Part shown: positions 37,351 to 46,314 of the stretch, one piece after another | How positions within the stretch are numbered: position 1 is the stretch's first letter | How the letters are laid out: each line of letters opens with the position of its first letter | From: Streptacidiphilus sp. P02-A3a | GTDB lineage: Bacteria > Actinomycetota > Actinomycetes > Streptomycetales > Streptomycetaceae | DNA length: 64,000 nucleotides | NCBI RefSeq assembly: GCF_014084105.1 | Contig: NZ_CP048289.1 | Coordinates: forward strand, 1,807,922 to 1,871,921 | Direction of reading: 5' to 3' | Program-made: the position numbers and the translations under genes | Notes under the pieces: generated by a model | Database searches by the model: none | What the model was told of the DNA's origin: nothing | The model's input: the letters and a program-made list of their open reading frames with translations, nothing else

Positions 37351-39282
37351 GTGGCTGGGCGGATCAGGGACGACGACATCGAGGCGGTGCGCAACGCCGC
37401 CCGGATCGACGCCGTCGTGGGGGAGTACGTCCAGCTCACCAATGGTGGCGGCGGGCAGCTGAAGGGCCTGTGCCCGTTCCACGACGAGAAGTCGGCGTCC
37501 TTCTACGTCAGCCCCAGCAAGGGCGTCTTCAGCTGCTTCGGCTGCCAGGAGAGCGGTGACACCCTCGGCTTCGTGATGAAGATCGAGCACCTGACCTTCG
37601 TCGAGGCCGTGGAACGGCTGGCCGCGCAGCTCGGGATCACCCTGCACTACGAGGGCGGCAGCTACCTGCCCGGCCGCCAGCAGGGCGAGCGGATCCGGTT
37701 GCTGGAGATCAACAAGATCGCCGCCGGCTGGTTCACCGAGCAGCTCACCAGCCCCGAGGCCGAGATCGGCCGCCGCTTCCTCAAGGAGCGCGGCTTCGAG
37801 GCCGAGGCCGCCGCGCACTTCGGCCTCGGCTACGCCCCCGGCGGCTTCGAGAACCTGACCCGCTTCCTGCGCGGCCGCGGCTACACCGACCGCGAGCTGC
37901 TGCTCTCCGGCATCTGCTCGGAGGGCCAGCGCGGGCCGATGGACCGCTTCCGGGCCCGGCTGATCTGGCCGATCAAGGACACCACCGGCGAGATCATCGG
38001 CTTCGGCGCGCGCAAGCTGCGCGAGGACGACAAGGGCCCCAAGTACCTGAACACCCCGGAGACCCCGCTCTACAAGAAGTCCCACGTGCTCTACGGGATC
38101 GACCTGGCCCGCAAGGAGATCGCCAAGACCGGCCGGGCGGTGGTGGTCGAGGGCTACACCGACGTCATGGCCTGCCACCTGGCCGGGATCACCACCGCCG
38201 TGGCCACCTGCGGCACCGCCTTCGCCGAGGACCACATCAAGATCCTGCGGCGGCTGCTGATGGACACCTCGCAGTACCGGGGCGAGGTGGTGTTCACCTT
38301 CGACGGCGACGCCGCCGGGCAGAAGGCCGCGCTGCGTGCCTTCGCCGACGACCAGAAGTTCGCCGCGCGGACCTTCATCGCGGTCAGCCCCGGCGGGATG
38401 GACCCCTGCGAGCTGCGGCTGGCCCAGGGCGACGAGGCGGTGCGCGGCCTGATCGAGCAGCGGGTCCCGCTGTTCGCCTTCGCGATCAGGGCCGCTGTCG
38501 CCCAGCACGACCTGGAGACAGCCGAGGGCCGCTCGGCCGCGCTGGAGCAGGCCGCGCCGATCGTCGCCGCGATCAAGGACACCTCGATCCAGCACGACTA
38601 CGCGGTCCAGCTCGCCGGGATGCTCGGCATCCTGGACGAGCCCTTCGTCGTCCGCCGGGTCTCCCAGCTGGCCCGCTGGCAGCGGGAGCGGGAACAGCAG
38701 CGGGAGCGCGCGGCGCAGCAGCGCCCGGGCGGCGACCGCGGACGCCCCGGCGCCGCGCCGCAGGCCCCGGCCGCGCCCCGGCGCCCGGCGTTCCGGCTGG
38801 ACCCGCGCAACCCGGCGCAGTTCGTGGAACGCGAACTGCTGAAACTCGCGCTGCAGAGCCCGGCGCTGGTCGCGCCGACCCTGGACGCCTACGGCGTGGA
38901 CGAGTTCCCCACCCCGCCGTACGCGCTGGTGCGGACCGCCATCGCGGCGGCCGGGGGAGTGGCCGCCGGGGCCGCCGAGCCGGACGCCTGGTCGCCCCGG
39001 GTACGCGAGGCCGCGCCCGACGACGCGGTGCGCGGCCTGATCACCGAGCTCACCGTGGAACCGGTGCGCACCCGGCGCGCCGCCGACGCGGTCTACGCCG
39101 GGGACTTCCTGGTCAAGCTGCGGCTGCAAGCGGTGGACCGGCGGATCGCCGACTGCCGCGCCCATATGCAGCGGCTCGGCTCGAACGCCCCGGAGGAGCG
39201 GCTGTCCGCCGTCCGGGACGAGCTGTGGCAGCTCCAGCAGTACCGCCAGGCGCTGCGCGACCGGGGCGTGGCCGCGCTCTAG
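37351..39282 (+). CDS. dnaG: DNA primase
   Basis: 643 residues. Makes RNA primers at the replication fork. The N-terminal zinc domain has CPFH and CFGC around residues 40-66. The TOPRIM core includes VVVEGYTDVMACHLAG, FTFDGDAAGQKAALR and the RNA polymerase-like YAPGGFENLTRFL region. A Gln/Arg-rich linker (about 445-475) connects to the C-terminal DnaB-interacting domain. Length is normal. GTG start at 37351. 83 bp upstream of the sigma factor gene, the dnaG-sigma neighbourhood conserved in many bacteria. Confidence 0.96.
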   Translation: MAGRIRDDDIEAVRNAARIDAVVGEYVQLTNGGGGQLKGLCPFHDEKSASFYVSPSKGVFSCFGCQESGDTLGFVMKIEHLTFVEAVERLAAQLGITLHYEGGSYLPGRQQGERIRLLEINKIAAGWFTEQLTSPEAEIGRRFLKERGFEAEAAAHFGLGYAPGGFENLTRFLRGRGYTDRELLLSGICSEGQRGPMDRFRARLIWPIKDTTGEIIGFGARKLREDDKGPKYLNTPETPLYKKSHVLYGIDLARKEIAKTGRAVVVEGYTDVMACHLAGITTAVATCGTAFAEDHIKILRRLLMDTSQYRGEVVFTFDGDAAGQKAALRAFADDQKFAARTFIAVSPGGMDPCELRLAQGDEAVRGLIEQRVPLFAFAIRAAVAQHDLETAEGRSAALEQAAPIVAAIKDTSIQHDYAVQLAGMLGILDEPFVVRRVSQLARWQREREQQRERAAQQRPGGDRGRPGAAPQAPAAPRRPAFRLDPRNPAQFVERELLKLALQSPALVAPTLDAYGVDEFPTPPYALVRTAIAAAGGVAAGAAEPDAWSPRVREAAPDDAVRGLITELTVEPVRTRRAADAVYAGDFLVKLRLQAVDRRIADCRAHMQRLGSNAPEERLSAVRDELWQLQQYRQALRDRGVAAL

Positions 39283-39365
39283 GGCCGGGTGCGCCGTGAT
39301 TCGCCTCCGGGCGGAGAAAGTGGGCGCACGCGTCTGCGCTGACGGTCAGCCGGGGAGCACACTGG

Positions 39366-40571
39366 GTGATGGTGCCCCACTCCCCAGAGCGGGGGGCCGT
39401 CGAGTCCGACGGGCCCCCGCCTCCCGCGTTCCGGAGCGGCGGCGGAGCGGTCCCCGCCCCCGTTCCGCCAGCGCGTGCCCAGGACCCGGACACCCCCACC
39501 CGCGGCACCGCGGGCCAGGCGCGGGGCGCACCGCCGGAAGGGACGGAGATGGACCTGCCCGACCCCGAAGCCGCCGATCCCGAGCCGGAAGCCGCCGACC
39601 CCGAGCCGGATCCCGAGCCCGAGCCCGCCGCCGAGGTCGCGGTGGACGAGGTCGCCGGGCCCTCCGCCGACCTGTTCCGCCAGTACCTGCGCGAGATCGG
39701 CCGGATCCCGCTGCTCACCGCCGTCGAGGAGGTGGAGCTGGCCCGCCAGGTCGAGGCCGGGCTGTTCGCCGAGGAGCGCCTCAACTCCAGTCCCGGGCCC
39801 GCCGACGAGCGGCTCGCCGACGAGCTGGACCAGCTGGTCGTCCTCGGCCGGATCGCCAAGCGGCGGCTGATCGAGGCGAACCTGCGGCTGGTGGTCTCGG
39901 TCGCCAAGCGCTACGTCGGACGCGGGCTGACCATGCTCGACCTGGTGCAGGAGGGCAACCTCGGGCTGATCCGGGCGGTGGAGAAGTTCGACTACGCCCG
40001 GGGCTACAAGTTCTCCACCTACGCCACCTGGTGGATCCGGCAGGCGATGAGCCGGGCGCTGGCCGACCAGGCCCGGACGATCCGGGTGCCGGTGCACGTG
40101 GTGGAGCTGATCAACCGGGTGGCGCGGGTGCGGCGCGGACTGCTCCAGGAACGCGGCTGCGAGCCCACCCCGGCCGAGGTCGCGCTCGCGCTGGAGCTGC
40201 CGACCGAGCGGGTCACCGAGGTGCTGCGGCTGGCCCAGGAGCCGGTCTCGCTGCACGCGCCGGTCGGCGAGGAGGACGACGTGGCCCTCGGTGACCTGAT
40301 CGAGGACAGCGACGCCGCCTCGCCGGTGGAGTCCGCGGCGTTCATCCTGCTGCGCGAGCACCTGGAGGCGGTGCTGTCCACCCTCGGCGAGCGCGAGCGC
40401 CGGGTGGTCCAGCTGCGCTACGGCCTGGCCGACGGCCGCCCGCGCACCCTGGAGGAGATCGGTCGGATGTTCGGGGTCACCCGCGAGCGGATCCGCCAGA
40501 TCGAGTCCAAGACCCTGAACAAGCTCCGCGAACACGCCTTCGCCGACCAGCTCCGGGGCTACCTCGACTGA
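39366..40571 (+). CDS. hrdA: Principal-type sigma factor (HrdA/RpoD-like)
   Basis: 401 residues. After a Pro/Glu-rich N terminus come region 1.2 ([20 protein letters not shown]), regions 2.1-2.4 ([54 protein letters not shown]), 3 ([20 protein letters not shown]) and 4.2 ([20 protein letters not shown]). It recognises -10/-35 promoters of the housekeeping class. The dnaG neighbourhood suggests HrdA, one of several RpoD paralogues in Streptomyces. GTG at 39366 is 8 bases from GGGGAG (39352-39357); ATG at 39369 or 39549 (GGAAGGGA before it) are alternatives. Confidence 0.88.
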   Translation: MMVPHSPERGAVESDGPPPPAFRSGGGAVPAPVPPARAQDPDTPTRGTAGQARGAPPEGTEMDLPDPEAADPEPEAADPEPDPEPEPAAEVAVDEVAGPSADLFRQYLREIGRIPLLTAVEEVELARQVEAGLFAEERLNSSPGPADERLADELDQLVVLGRIAKRRLIEANLRLVVSVAKRYVGRGLTMLDLVQEGNLGLIRAVEKFDYARGYKFSTYATWWIRQAMSRALADQARTIRVPVHVVELINRVARVRRGLLQERGCEPTPAEVALALELPTERVTEVLRLAQEPVSLHAPVGEEDDVALGDLIEDSDAASPVESAAFILLREHLEAVLSTLGERERRVVQLRYGLADGRPRTLEEIGRMFGVTRERIRQIESKTLNKLREHAFADQLRGYLD

Positions 40572-40612
40572 CCCGGCGGCCCCGGCGGCCCCGGCGGCCC
40601 CGGTGGGCCCGG

Positions 40613-42040
40613 CTACAGACCGCCCGCCTGCGGGTGCATCTGCTCGCGCAGCGCCGCGTACTGCTGCCGGATGGCCTCGCCGACGGCGACGTCCTCGCCC
40701 GGGTCGACGGTCACCGCGTCCCGCAGTTCCCACTGCGGCGGCTCGGCGGTGCCCGCCAGCGCCCAGGCGGCCTGCCGGGCGGCGCCGAGGGCGGCGTAGT
40801 CGCCGGGCTCGGGCACCACCACCGGGACACCGAAGATCATCGGCGCGATGCTCCGCACCGCCGGGAGCCTGCTGCCGGAGCCGGTCAGGAAGATCCGGCG
40901 GACCGCCACCTGGCGCTCCCGCAGCACGTCCAGCGCGTCCGCGAGACCGCAGAGCATCCCCTCGACGGCGGCCCGGGCCAGGTGCTCCGGGCGCATCGAG
41001 TCCACCCGCAGCCCCGCCAGTGTGCCCGCCGCCTGCGGCAGGTGGGGGGTGCGCTCGCCGTCCAGGTAGGGCAGCAGCACCAGCCCGTACGAGCCGGGGG
41101 TGGACCGCAGCGCCAGCTCGCTCAGCCCCTCCGCGTCGGTGCCCAGCAGCTCGGCGGTGGCCCGCAGCACCCGGGCCGCGTTCAGCGTGCCGACCTGCGG
41201 CAGGTGCCGCCCGGTCGCGTCGGCCAGCGGGACCACGGTGCCCGCCGGGTCGAGCAGCGCCTCGTCGTGGACCGCGTACACGGTGCCGCTGGTGCCCAGC
41301 GAGACCACGGCGTCGCCCGGGCCGAGCCCGAGGCCCAGCGCGGTGGCCATGGTGCTGCCGGTGCCCGCCGAGATCAGCAGCCCCTCCGGGCTGTGCCCGG
41401 CGGCCTCGGCCGGCCCGAGCACGTCGGGTACCGCGGGCTCGTGCCCGAGCGCGAGGCTGAGCAGGTCGGCGCGGTACTGCCCGGTCTGCGGCGACCAGTA
41501 GCCGGTACCGGAGGCGTCGCCCCGGTCGGTGGTCCGCCGCGCCGACTGGCCGAGCAGCTGCCAGACCAGCCAGTCGTGCGGCAGCAGCACCTCGGCCACC
41601 CGTTTGGCGTGCTGCGGCTCGTGTTCCGCGAGCCAGCGCAGCTTCGCCACGGTCGAGCCCGCGTGCGGCACCCCGCCGACCGCCTCCACCCAGGCGGCCG
41701 GGCCGCCCAGCTCGGCCACCAGCTGCGCGGCGGCACCGGCGGAGCGCGGGTCGCCGCGCAGCAGCGCCGGGCGCACCAGCACCCCGCCCGCGTCCAGGCC
41801 GATCAGCCCCTGCTGCTGGGCGGAGACGCCGATGGCGCGGACGCCCTCCAGCATCCCGCCCTCGGCGGCCGTGCCGAGCGAGCGCAACCAGGACTGCGGA
41901 TCGATCTCGGCCGGGGCGCTGCCCGCGGCCAGGCCCGGGTGCGGCGCGCGGCTCTCCCGCAGCACTTCGCCGGTGTCGCTGTCGCAGACGACGATCCTGG
42001 TGTTCTGGGTGGAGCAGTCAAGTCCAGCAGCTATCGCCAT
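40613..42040 (-). CDS. FGGY-family carbohydrate kinase (xylulokinase-like)
   Basis: 475 residues. N-terminal ATPase fold AAGLDCSTQNTRIVVCDSDT, the GVSAQQQGLIGLD block, GDASGTGYWSPQTGQYR (xylulokinase-like), GTSGTVYAV, and FGGY signature LTGSGSRLPAVRSIAPMIFG with ALGAARQAAWAL. It phosphorylates a sugar such as D-xylulose; no xylose isomerase or sugar transporter lies nearby, so the substrate is uncertain. ATG at 42040; no strong ribosome site. Convergent with hrdA across a short GC-rich spacer with CCCCGGCGG tandem units. Confidence 0.87.
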   Translation of the reverse strand: MAIAAGLDCSTQNTRIVVCDSDTGEVLRESRAPHPGLAAGSAPAEIDPQSWLRSLGTAAEGGMLEGVRAIGVSAQQQGLIGLDAGGVLVRPALLRGDPRSAGAAAQLVAELGGPAAWVEAVGGVPHAGSTVAKLRWLAEHEPQHAKRVAEVLLPHDWLVWQLLGQSARRTTDRGDASGTGYWSPQTGQYRADLLSLALGHEPAVPDVLGPAEAAGHSPEGLLISAGTGSTMATALGLGLGPGDAVVSLGTSGTVYAVHDEALLDPAGTVVPLADATGRHLPQVGTLNAARVLRATAELLGTDAEGLSELALRSTPGSYGLVLLPYLDGERTPHLPQAAGTLAGLRVDSMRPEHLARAAVEGMLCGLADALDVLRERQVAVRRIFLTGSGSRLPAVRSIAPMIFGVPVVVPEPGDYAALGAARQAAWALAGTAEPPQWELRDAVTVDPGEDVAVGEAIRQQYAALREQMHPQAGGL

Positions 42041-42090
42041 ATCGAGATCATGCCTGATGGGGCGGTTTTTCCACAGCCACTTGCCGAGGC

Positions 42091-42390
42091 CTACCGGCCG
42101 GCCGTGCCCCAACCGTCGGCGGAGGCGTCGCCGGAGCGGTCCCGCAGGTACGGGACGCGGTCGGTGACCGACCCCGGCAGCTTGTCGCCGACCTTCCCGG
42201 CCACCGCGTCCGCCGCCCGCCCGGCCGCGGTACCGGCGGCCTGCTTGGCGTTGCGGGTGGCGGTCTGCACCGCCGGGGTCTGCGACAGGTCGCGGACCGT
42301 CTTGCGCAGCTGCTCGTAGCGCTCGCGCCCGGCGCGGGTGCCGAGCACGTAGCCGACTGCCAGCCCCGCGAGGAAAGTGAACTTGCGCAT
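42091..42390 (-). CDS. Small YtxH-like membrane protein
   Basis: 99 residues. Starts MRKFTFLAGLAVGYVLGTRA with one membrane-inserting helix containing small-residue positions, followed by GRERYEQLRKTVRDLSQTPA and a helical Ala-rich tail. Such short conserved actinobacterial proteins are membrane-bound and of unknown function. ATG at 42390 follows GGAGGCGG. Confidence 0.8.
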   Translation of the reverse strand: MRKFTFLAGLAVGYVLGTRAGRERYEQLRKTVRDLSQTPAVQTATRNAKQAAGTAAGRAADAVAGKVGDKLPGSVTDRVPYLRDRSGDASADGWGTAGR

Positions 42391-42697
42391 ACCGCCTCCA
42401 CCTCTGTCCACGGCTGTCCGCACGGCCGTGCGTGCCGCTTGCCGTCCCGGAGCCTATGGCCGGGCCCCCGGGCGCGCGAACCTGGCGCGCCGGGGGCCGG
42501 GGCCGGTCCGAGGGCCATCCGGTGACGCCTACCCGGCGGGTCCGGCGGCGAACCGCCTGCCGGGAGCGCCGGAGCGGCGCCGGCGCGGCGAGGGTTGGCC
42601 AAACGATTGGCGGAGCACCCCCCTACGTGCGCTAATGTATGTCCCGCAGCCGACACCGGCCCTTGCTCGACGGAGCCGGGTCGGCCAGGCCGCACCT

Positions 42698-42770
42698 TCC
42701 CCCATAGCTCAATTGGCAGAGCAGCCGACTGTTAATCGGCAGGTTATTGGTTCGAGTCCAATTGGGGGAG
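42698..42770 (+). tRNA. tRNA-Asn (anticodon GUU), copy 1
   Basis: 73 nt. Acceptor TCCCCCA pairs with TGGGGGA. D arm GCTC..GAGC, anticodon stem CCGAC/GTCGG-like with loop CTGTTAA (GTT at 42731-42733), T arm with TTCGAGT. Discriminator G; CCA not encoded. A possible promoter is TAATGT (42633-42638) with TTGGCG upstream at a long 20-bp spacer. Confidence 0.95.
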
Positions 42771-42797
42771 CTCCGAGGGAGACCTCGGTACGCACGG

Positions 42798-42870
42798 TCC
42801 TCCATAGCTCAATTGGCAGAGCAGCCGACTGTTAATCGGCAGGTTATTGGTTCGAGTCCAATTGGAGGAG
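42798..42870 (+). tRNA. tRNA-Asn (anticodon GUU), copy 2
   Basis: Identical to copy 1, exactly 100 bp downstream, except the acceptor stem: TCCTCCA pairs with TGGAGGA. Both bases of one pair (position 4 with 69) are changed, so pairing is kept. GTT anticodon at 42831-42833. Followed by a 16-bp terminator hairpin. Confidence 0.95.
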
Positions 42871-42877
42871 CTTTCCT

Positions 42878-42917
42878 CGTCGCGGGCCCCGGCAACAGCC
42901 GGGGCCCGCGACGTTTC
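42878..42917 (+). terminator. Terminator after the tRNA-Asn pair
   Basis: CGTCGCGGGCCCCGGC (42878-42893) pairs perfectly with 42898-42913, loop AACA, followed by TTTCC. Confidence 0.85.
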
Positions 42918-42945
42918 CGGGACCGGAACGACTGCGGGGGCGGGG

Positions 42946-43419
42946 ATGGAACTGTTCGGGACGGCGGCCGGAGCCGTGCTGCTGGTGGCCCTGCTGGCGT
43001 TCGGGGCGGCCGCGCTGCGCCGCCGCTCCCGCCCGTCCGGTCGGCCTCGTCCGCCGGGCCGCCCGGCTCCGCGTCCCTCGTCCGCCCGCCCGGCCGCGCC
43101 GGGGCGGCTGCCCGAGCCGCGCGAGATCTGGTGGGCCCGGGTGCCGTTCGAGGACGCCGTCGGCGGCAAGGACCGCCCCTGCCTGGTGCTGCGCCGGGGC
43201 GCTCGCACGGCCACGGTGCTGAAGATCACCAGCAAGCACCACGCCGAGCTGCCCGGGGTGGTGGAGCTCCCCCCGGGCGCCGTCGACGACCGTGAGCACC
43301 GGGTCAGCTGGCTGGAGACCGGGGAGTCCCGGGAGGTCCCCCTCGCCGACTTCCGCCGACGGGTGGGGACGGTCGACGCACGGCTGTGGGCCCGGGTCGG
43401 CAAGGCCCGCGCCCGGTAG
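42946..43419 (+). CDS. MazF/PemK-like (type II toxin-fold) protein with N-terminal membrane segment
   Basis: 157 residues. N-terminal hydrophobic helix (TAAGAVLLVALLAFGAAAL), a basic Arg/Pro linker, then a PemK/MazF fold: EIWWARVPFEDAVGGKDRPC, LVLRRGARTATVLKITSKHH and VPLADFRRRVGTVDARLWAR. MazF-fold proteins are often mRNA interferases, but no antitoxin gene is adjacent, so a toxin role is doubtful. ATG at 42946 (GGGGCGGGG before it). Directly downstream of the tRNA terminator. Confidence 0.82.
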   Translation: MELFGTAAGAVLLVALLAFGAAALRRRSRPSGRPRPPGRPAPRPSSARPAAPGRLPEPREIWWARVPFEDAVGGKDRPCLVLRRGARTATVLKITSKHHAELPGVVELPPGAVDDREHRVSWLETGESREVPLADFRRRVGTVDARLWARVGKARAR

Positions 43420-43443
43420 CGCGCCCGGACCGCTGACTGCCGG

Positions 43444-43707
43444 TCAGTTGGACTGGGCCTGGTAGCCCTCGACGTCCTCCAGGCTGTCGATCTCCTCGTT
43501 CAGCAGCCGCAGCTCGACCGCTCCGAGGAAGGGCACCAGCGCGCCGCAGTCCCGGCAGGCCCGGGCGTAGTACGCCTCGTAACTGGGCCGCGCCTTGAAG
43601 ATCCCCGGGCGTGCGAATCTGATCAGTGGTGACGCCTGCCCGTCGTTGGTGCTCATGAGTTCACCGACCGGGCTGAGCCGCCCTGTTCCGCATATGCCGC
43701 AGTTCAT
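43444..43707 (-). CDS. Small zinc-ribbon-like protein
   Basis: 87 residues. Two Cys pairs, CGIC near the N terminus (MNCGICGTGRLSP) and CRDC in ARACRDCGALVPF, make a likely zinc-binding module. The acidic C terminus (NEEIDSLEDVEGYQAQSN) has no family I can name. Convergent with the MazF-like gene, 24 bp apart. Confidence 0.72.
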   Translation of the reverse strand: MNCGICGTGRLSPVGELMSTNDGQASPLIRFARPGIFKARPSYEAYYARACRDCGALVPFLGAVELRLLNEEIDSLEDVEGYQAQSN

Positions 43708-43776
43708 GCGCGGACGCTATCGGATCGTCCCGCTCCGCCGAAACCCCGCATCGGCGGCGCCCGCGGAGCGGGCATG

Positions 43777-43814
43777 GCGAAGGCCCGCCGACGGGGGATG
43801 CGGCGGGCCTTCGC
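43777..43814. terminator. Hairpin downstream in the tRNA-Ile region
   Basis: GCGAAGGCCCGCCG (43777-43790) pairs perfectly with CGGCGGGCCTTCGC (43801-43814). Which transcript it ends is not clear; the sequence between it and the tRNA terminator holds no convincing gene. Confidence 0.55.
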
Positions 43815-43934
43815 GGTGCAGGCTATGTCCTGATTAGTCCGGCTGTCCAGAGGGTGACTGCCCCCGATGCCGCTTTGGAGGTCCCTACAAGGAGCTCGGC
43901 CGCGCCGCCCGCGCCCGGGCGAGCCCATTCGAGT

Positions 43935-43976
43935 GAACAACGGCCTGTCGATGCGGGGATCGACAGGCCGTTGTTC
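43935..43976 (-). terminator. Terminator after the CAU tRNA
   Basis: GAACAACGGCCTGTCGAT (43935-43952) pairs perfectly with 43959-43976 (18 bp, loop GCGGGG). It lies 38 bp past the 3' end of the minus-strand tRNA. Confidence 0.8.
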
Positions 43977-44014
43977 TAGCGTGTGCCCTGGTCAGGCACT
44001 GCTTCTTTCGGATG

Positions 44015-44088
<74 letters not shown>

Positions 44089-44207
44089 GTGCTTCGCGTG
44101 ACGACGGTCGTCCTGACTGACCGTCGTACATCAGCACGAGTGGCCCACGGATGGGCCACTCGCCGCAGCATAGCTGGTGGGGCATGCCCTTCGCGCGGCG
44201 GGTGCCA

Positions 44208-45563
44208 TCATCTGGATCTCCGGCGTGGTTCCGGAACCGCCGCCGGTACCGCCGTCGGCACGGGGCCGGAGCGGCGGCGGCGGGTGCAGCGGATCAGGGC
44301 GACGCCGAGCAGCAGCAGGCCGAACGCCGGGTAGGCCGAGCTCGGCAGTTGCTGCCAGAAGTTCAGACGCAGGCTCATCCCCGGCTGCCTGTGCGGCATC
44401 AGCCACATGCTGTACCCGCAGAAGGTCAGCAGCCCCAGGCCGAGCAGCAGCCGCCAGCGCGGCGGGCGGCCCGGGCGGGTGGACTCGGCCGCGGCCTCGG
44501 CCGCGAGCAGCACCAGGATCGGCACGCACCAGACCCAGTGGTGGGTCCAGCTGATCGGCGAGACCAGCAGCGCGGTGAGCGCCGCGCAGACCGCTCCCCA
44601 GGCCTCGGCCCGGGGCAGCCGGTGGGCCTGGCGCGCGGTCCGGGCGGCGACGCCGAGGCCGACCACGGCGACCAGCCCGGCCGCCAGCGCCCAGGAGAGC
44701 TTCGGGTCCTGCTCGTGCAGCAGCCGGGCCAGCGCCCCGCGCAGCGACTGGTTGTCGACGATCCATCCGGCGCCGACCCGGTTGGAGTCGTACAGGTAGT
44801 GGCTCCAGAAGCCCCAGGAGGCCTGGGGCAGGGCGGCCCAGCCGAACAGCACGGTGCCCGCGAACCCGGCGAGCGACACCAGCGCGGCCCGGGGGCGGCC
44901 GGTGAGCAGCAGGTAGACGCCGAAGACGCCGGGGGTCAGCTTGAGGCCGGTGGCGATGCCGATCAGCAGCCCCTTGCCGCGCGCGTGGTCGGGGCGGTTC
45001 AGGTCGGCCAGTACCAGGCAGGCGATGAACAGGTTGATCTGCCCGTAGCGGAGCGTGGTGTAGACCGGCTCCAGCCAGACGCCGAGCAGGACGCACAGCG
45101 CCACCGCGAACGGCCTGGTGCGCTGCCTCGGCCAGCCGACCAGGCGGAAGGAGAGCCACGCCAGAGCGCCCAGCAGCACCAGGTTGGTGCCGGTGACCAG
45201 CACCCGCAGCACCGGTACCGGCACCAGGGTGGTGCTGGTGAACAGCATCGCGGCGAAGGGCGGGTAGGTCGCGTACAGGTTCCAGCGCGGGACGATCATC
45301 GTGTAGAGGTTCTGGCCGTGCCGGACGGTTTCGCCCTCGTCCCGGTAGACGACCATGTCGATCATCTGGAAGTGTTCCGACTGCCGGACGGCTTCGTAGA
45401 CCAGCAGTGAGGCCACGCCCAGGCCCAACAGCAGCAGCGCCCGCCCCGGGCGCGCCCCGAGCAGGTTCCGGACCGGGTGCGACCGGTCCGGCGGTGCGGT
45501 GTGCTCCGGCGGTCCGGGCTGCCGGGTCGCCAGTCCACCGCGCTGACCGCTGCCTGCCGCCAC
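44208..45563 (-). CDS. GT87-family membrane glycosyltransferase (DUF2029)
   Basis: 451 residues with about ten membrane helices. GT-C-like features: MIDMVVYRDEGETVRHGQNL with acidic residues in the first loop, YTMIVPRWNLYATYPPFAAM, the RYGQINLFIACLVLADL block, GIATGLKLTPGVFGVYLLL and SPISWTHHWVWCVPILVLLA. GT87 enzymes use polyprenyl-phosphate sugars (mannose or arabinose donors) for cell-envelope glycans. The acceptor is unknown. GTG start at 45563. Divergent genes are absent; MarR lies upstream on the same strand. Confidence 0.87.
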   Translation of the reverse strand: MAAGSGQRGGLATRQPGPPEHTAPPDRSHPVRNLLGARPGRALLLLGLGVASLLVYEAVRQSEHFQMIDMVVYRDEGETVRHGQNLYTMIVPRWNLYATYPPFAAMLFTSTTLVPVPVLRVLVTGTNLVLLGALAWLSFRLVGWPRQRTRPFAVALCVLLGVWLEPVYTTLRYGQINLFIACLVLADLNRPDHARGKGLLIGIATGLKLTPGVFGVYLLLTGRPRAALVSLAGFAGTVLFGWAALPQASWGFWSHYLYDSNRVGAGWIVDNQSLRGALARLLHEQDPKLSWALAAGLVAVVGLGVAARTARQAHRLPRAEAWGAVCAALTALLVSPISWTHHWVWCVPILVLLAAEAAAESTRPGRPPRWRLLLGLGLLTFCGYSMWLMPHRQPGMSLRLNFWQQLPSSAYPAFGLLLLGVALIRCTRRRRSGPVPTAVPAAVPEPRRRSR

Positions 45564-45759
45564 TTGCCCCCGCTTGCGCCCTTGCGGCGTCCGCCCCGTG
45601 CGCCCGCCGTTCCAGCCTTCGAGCCTAGCGGGCGGCGTTCGCTTCGTGCGCCCCCCTATGGGGGGTGGTGCTCGGCGGCCGGATCGTCACGAAGGACCAT
45701 GCCCGGACGCCGCCGGCCTGGTAGCGGACGGCCGGGCGGACCGGTTGCCGCCGCTGGGC

Positions 45760-46221
45760 CTACCGCTGCTGGGCGCCGTCGACGATGCGGCGCAGCAGGT
45801 CCCGCAGCTGGTCGCGCTCGTCCGGGGCGAGCGAGGCCAGCGGCTCCCTGGCGAAGCGCAGCGACTCGCGCAGCTCGGCCGAGGCGGCGCCACCGGCCTC
45901 GGTGGCCGCGACCAGCTTGATCCGCCGGTCGCCCGGGTCGGCCTGGCGTTCGACCAGCCCGCGCAGCTCCAGCCGGTCCACGATGCCGGTGATGTTGGAC
46001 GGCTCGCAGCTCAGCGTCTGCGCGATCTGCCGCATCGGCAGCGGACCGAGCCGGAGCAGGCCGAGTACCTTCGCCTGCGCGCCGGTGAGCGAGCGCGCCG
46101 AGGCGGCGTCCTCGTACTCCTTGTGGAACAGGCCGACCATCCGGGCCATCAGGTCGACCACTTCGAGGGTGACCGGGTCGTGCCCGTCCGGGGGATTCGG
46201 CTGTTCCTGCGCTTGCGACAT
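45760..46221 (-). CDS. MarR-family transcriptional regulator
   Basis: 153 residues. Winged HTH: LTGAQAKVLGLLRLGPLPMR, QIAQTLSCEPSNITGIVDRL, GLVERQADPGDRRIKLVAAT. Divergent from an NADP-dependent oxidoreductase (46315), its likely target. The 93-bp gap is AT-rich and has a TTGA-N5-TCAA dyad (46276-46288). One Cys in the recognition region (LSCEPS) could be redox-sensitive, but this is speculative. Confidence 0.91.
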   Translation of the reverse strand: MSQAQEQPNPPDGHDPVTLEVVDLMARMVGLFHKEYEDAASARSLTGAQAKVLGLLRLGPLPMRQIAQTLSCEPSNITGIVDRLELRGLVERQADPGDRRIKLVAATEAGGAASAELRESLRFAREPLASLAPDERDQLRDLLRRIVDGAQQR

Positions 46222-46275
46222 GCCTCCAGGGTACCTGAATATTTGACATGGTGAACCTTTGCGGCGCAGAGTTGC

Positions 46276-46288
46276 TTGATGTAGTCAA
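46276..46288. promoter_or_regulatory. Candidate MarR operator
   Basis: TTGA-TGTAG-TCAA inverted repeat within an AT-rich patch (GCTTGATGTAGTCAATAG), 27 bp before the oxidoreductase start and 55 bp before the marR start. Confidence 0.5.
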
Positions 46289-46314
46289 TAGACGATGAGC
46301 TTAAGGAAAACGAG

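Noticed and set aside
40572-40612. CCCCGGCGG tandem units as a regulatory array
   Set aside because: Short, very GC-rich and between convergent gene ends; more likely simple-sequence drift.
42698-42870. tRNA-Asn pair as an integration (att) site of a mobile element
   Set aside because: No integrase, no partial tRNA 3' repeat and no mobile genes were seen nearby; the repeat is a complete tRNA gene.
43704-43940. 78-codon minus-strand ORF downstream of the CAU tRNA
   Set aside because: It spans a terminator-like hairpin and has no recognisable sequence features.
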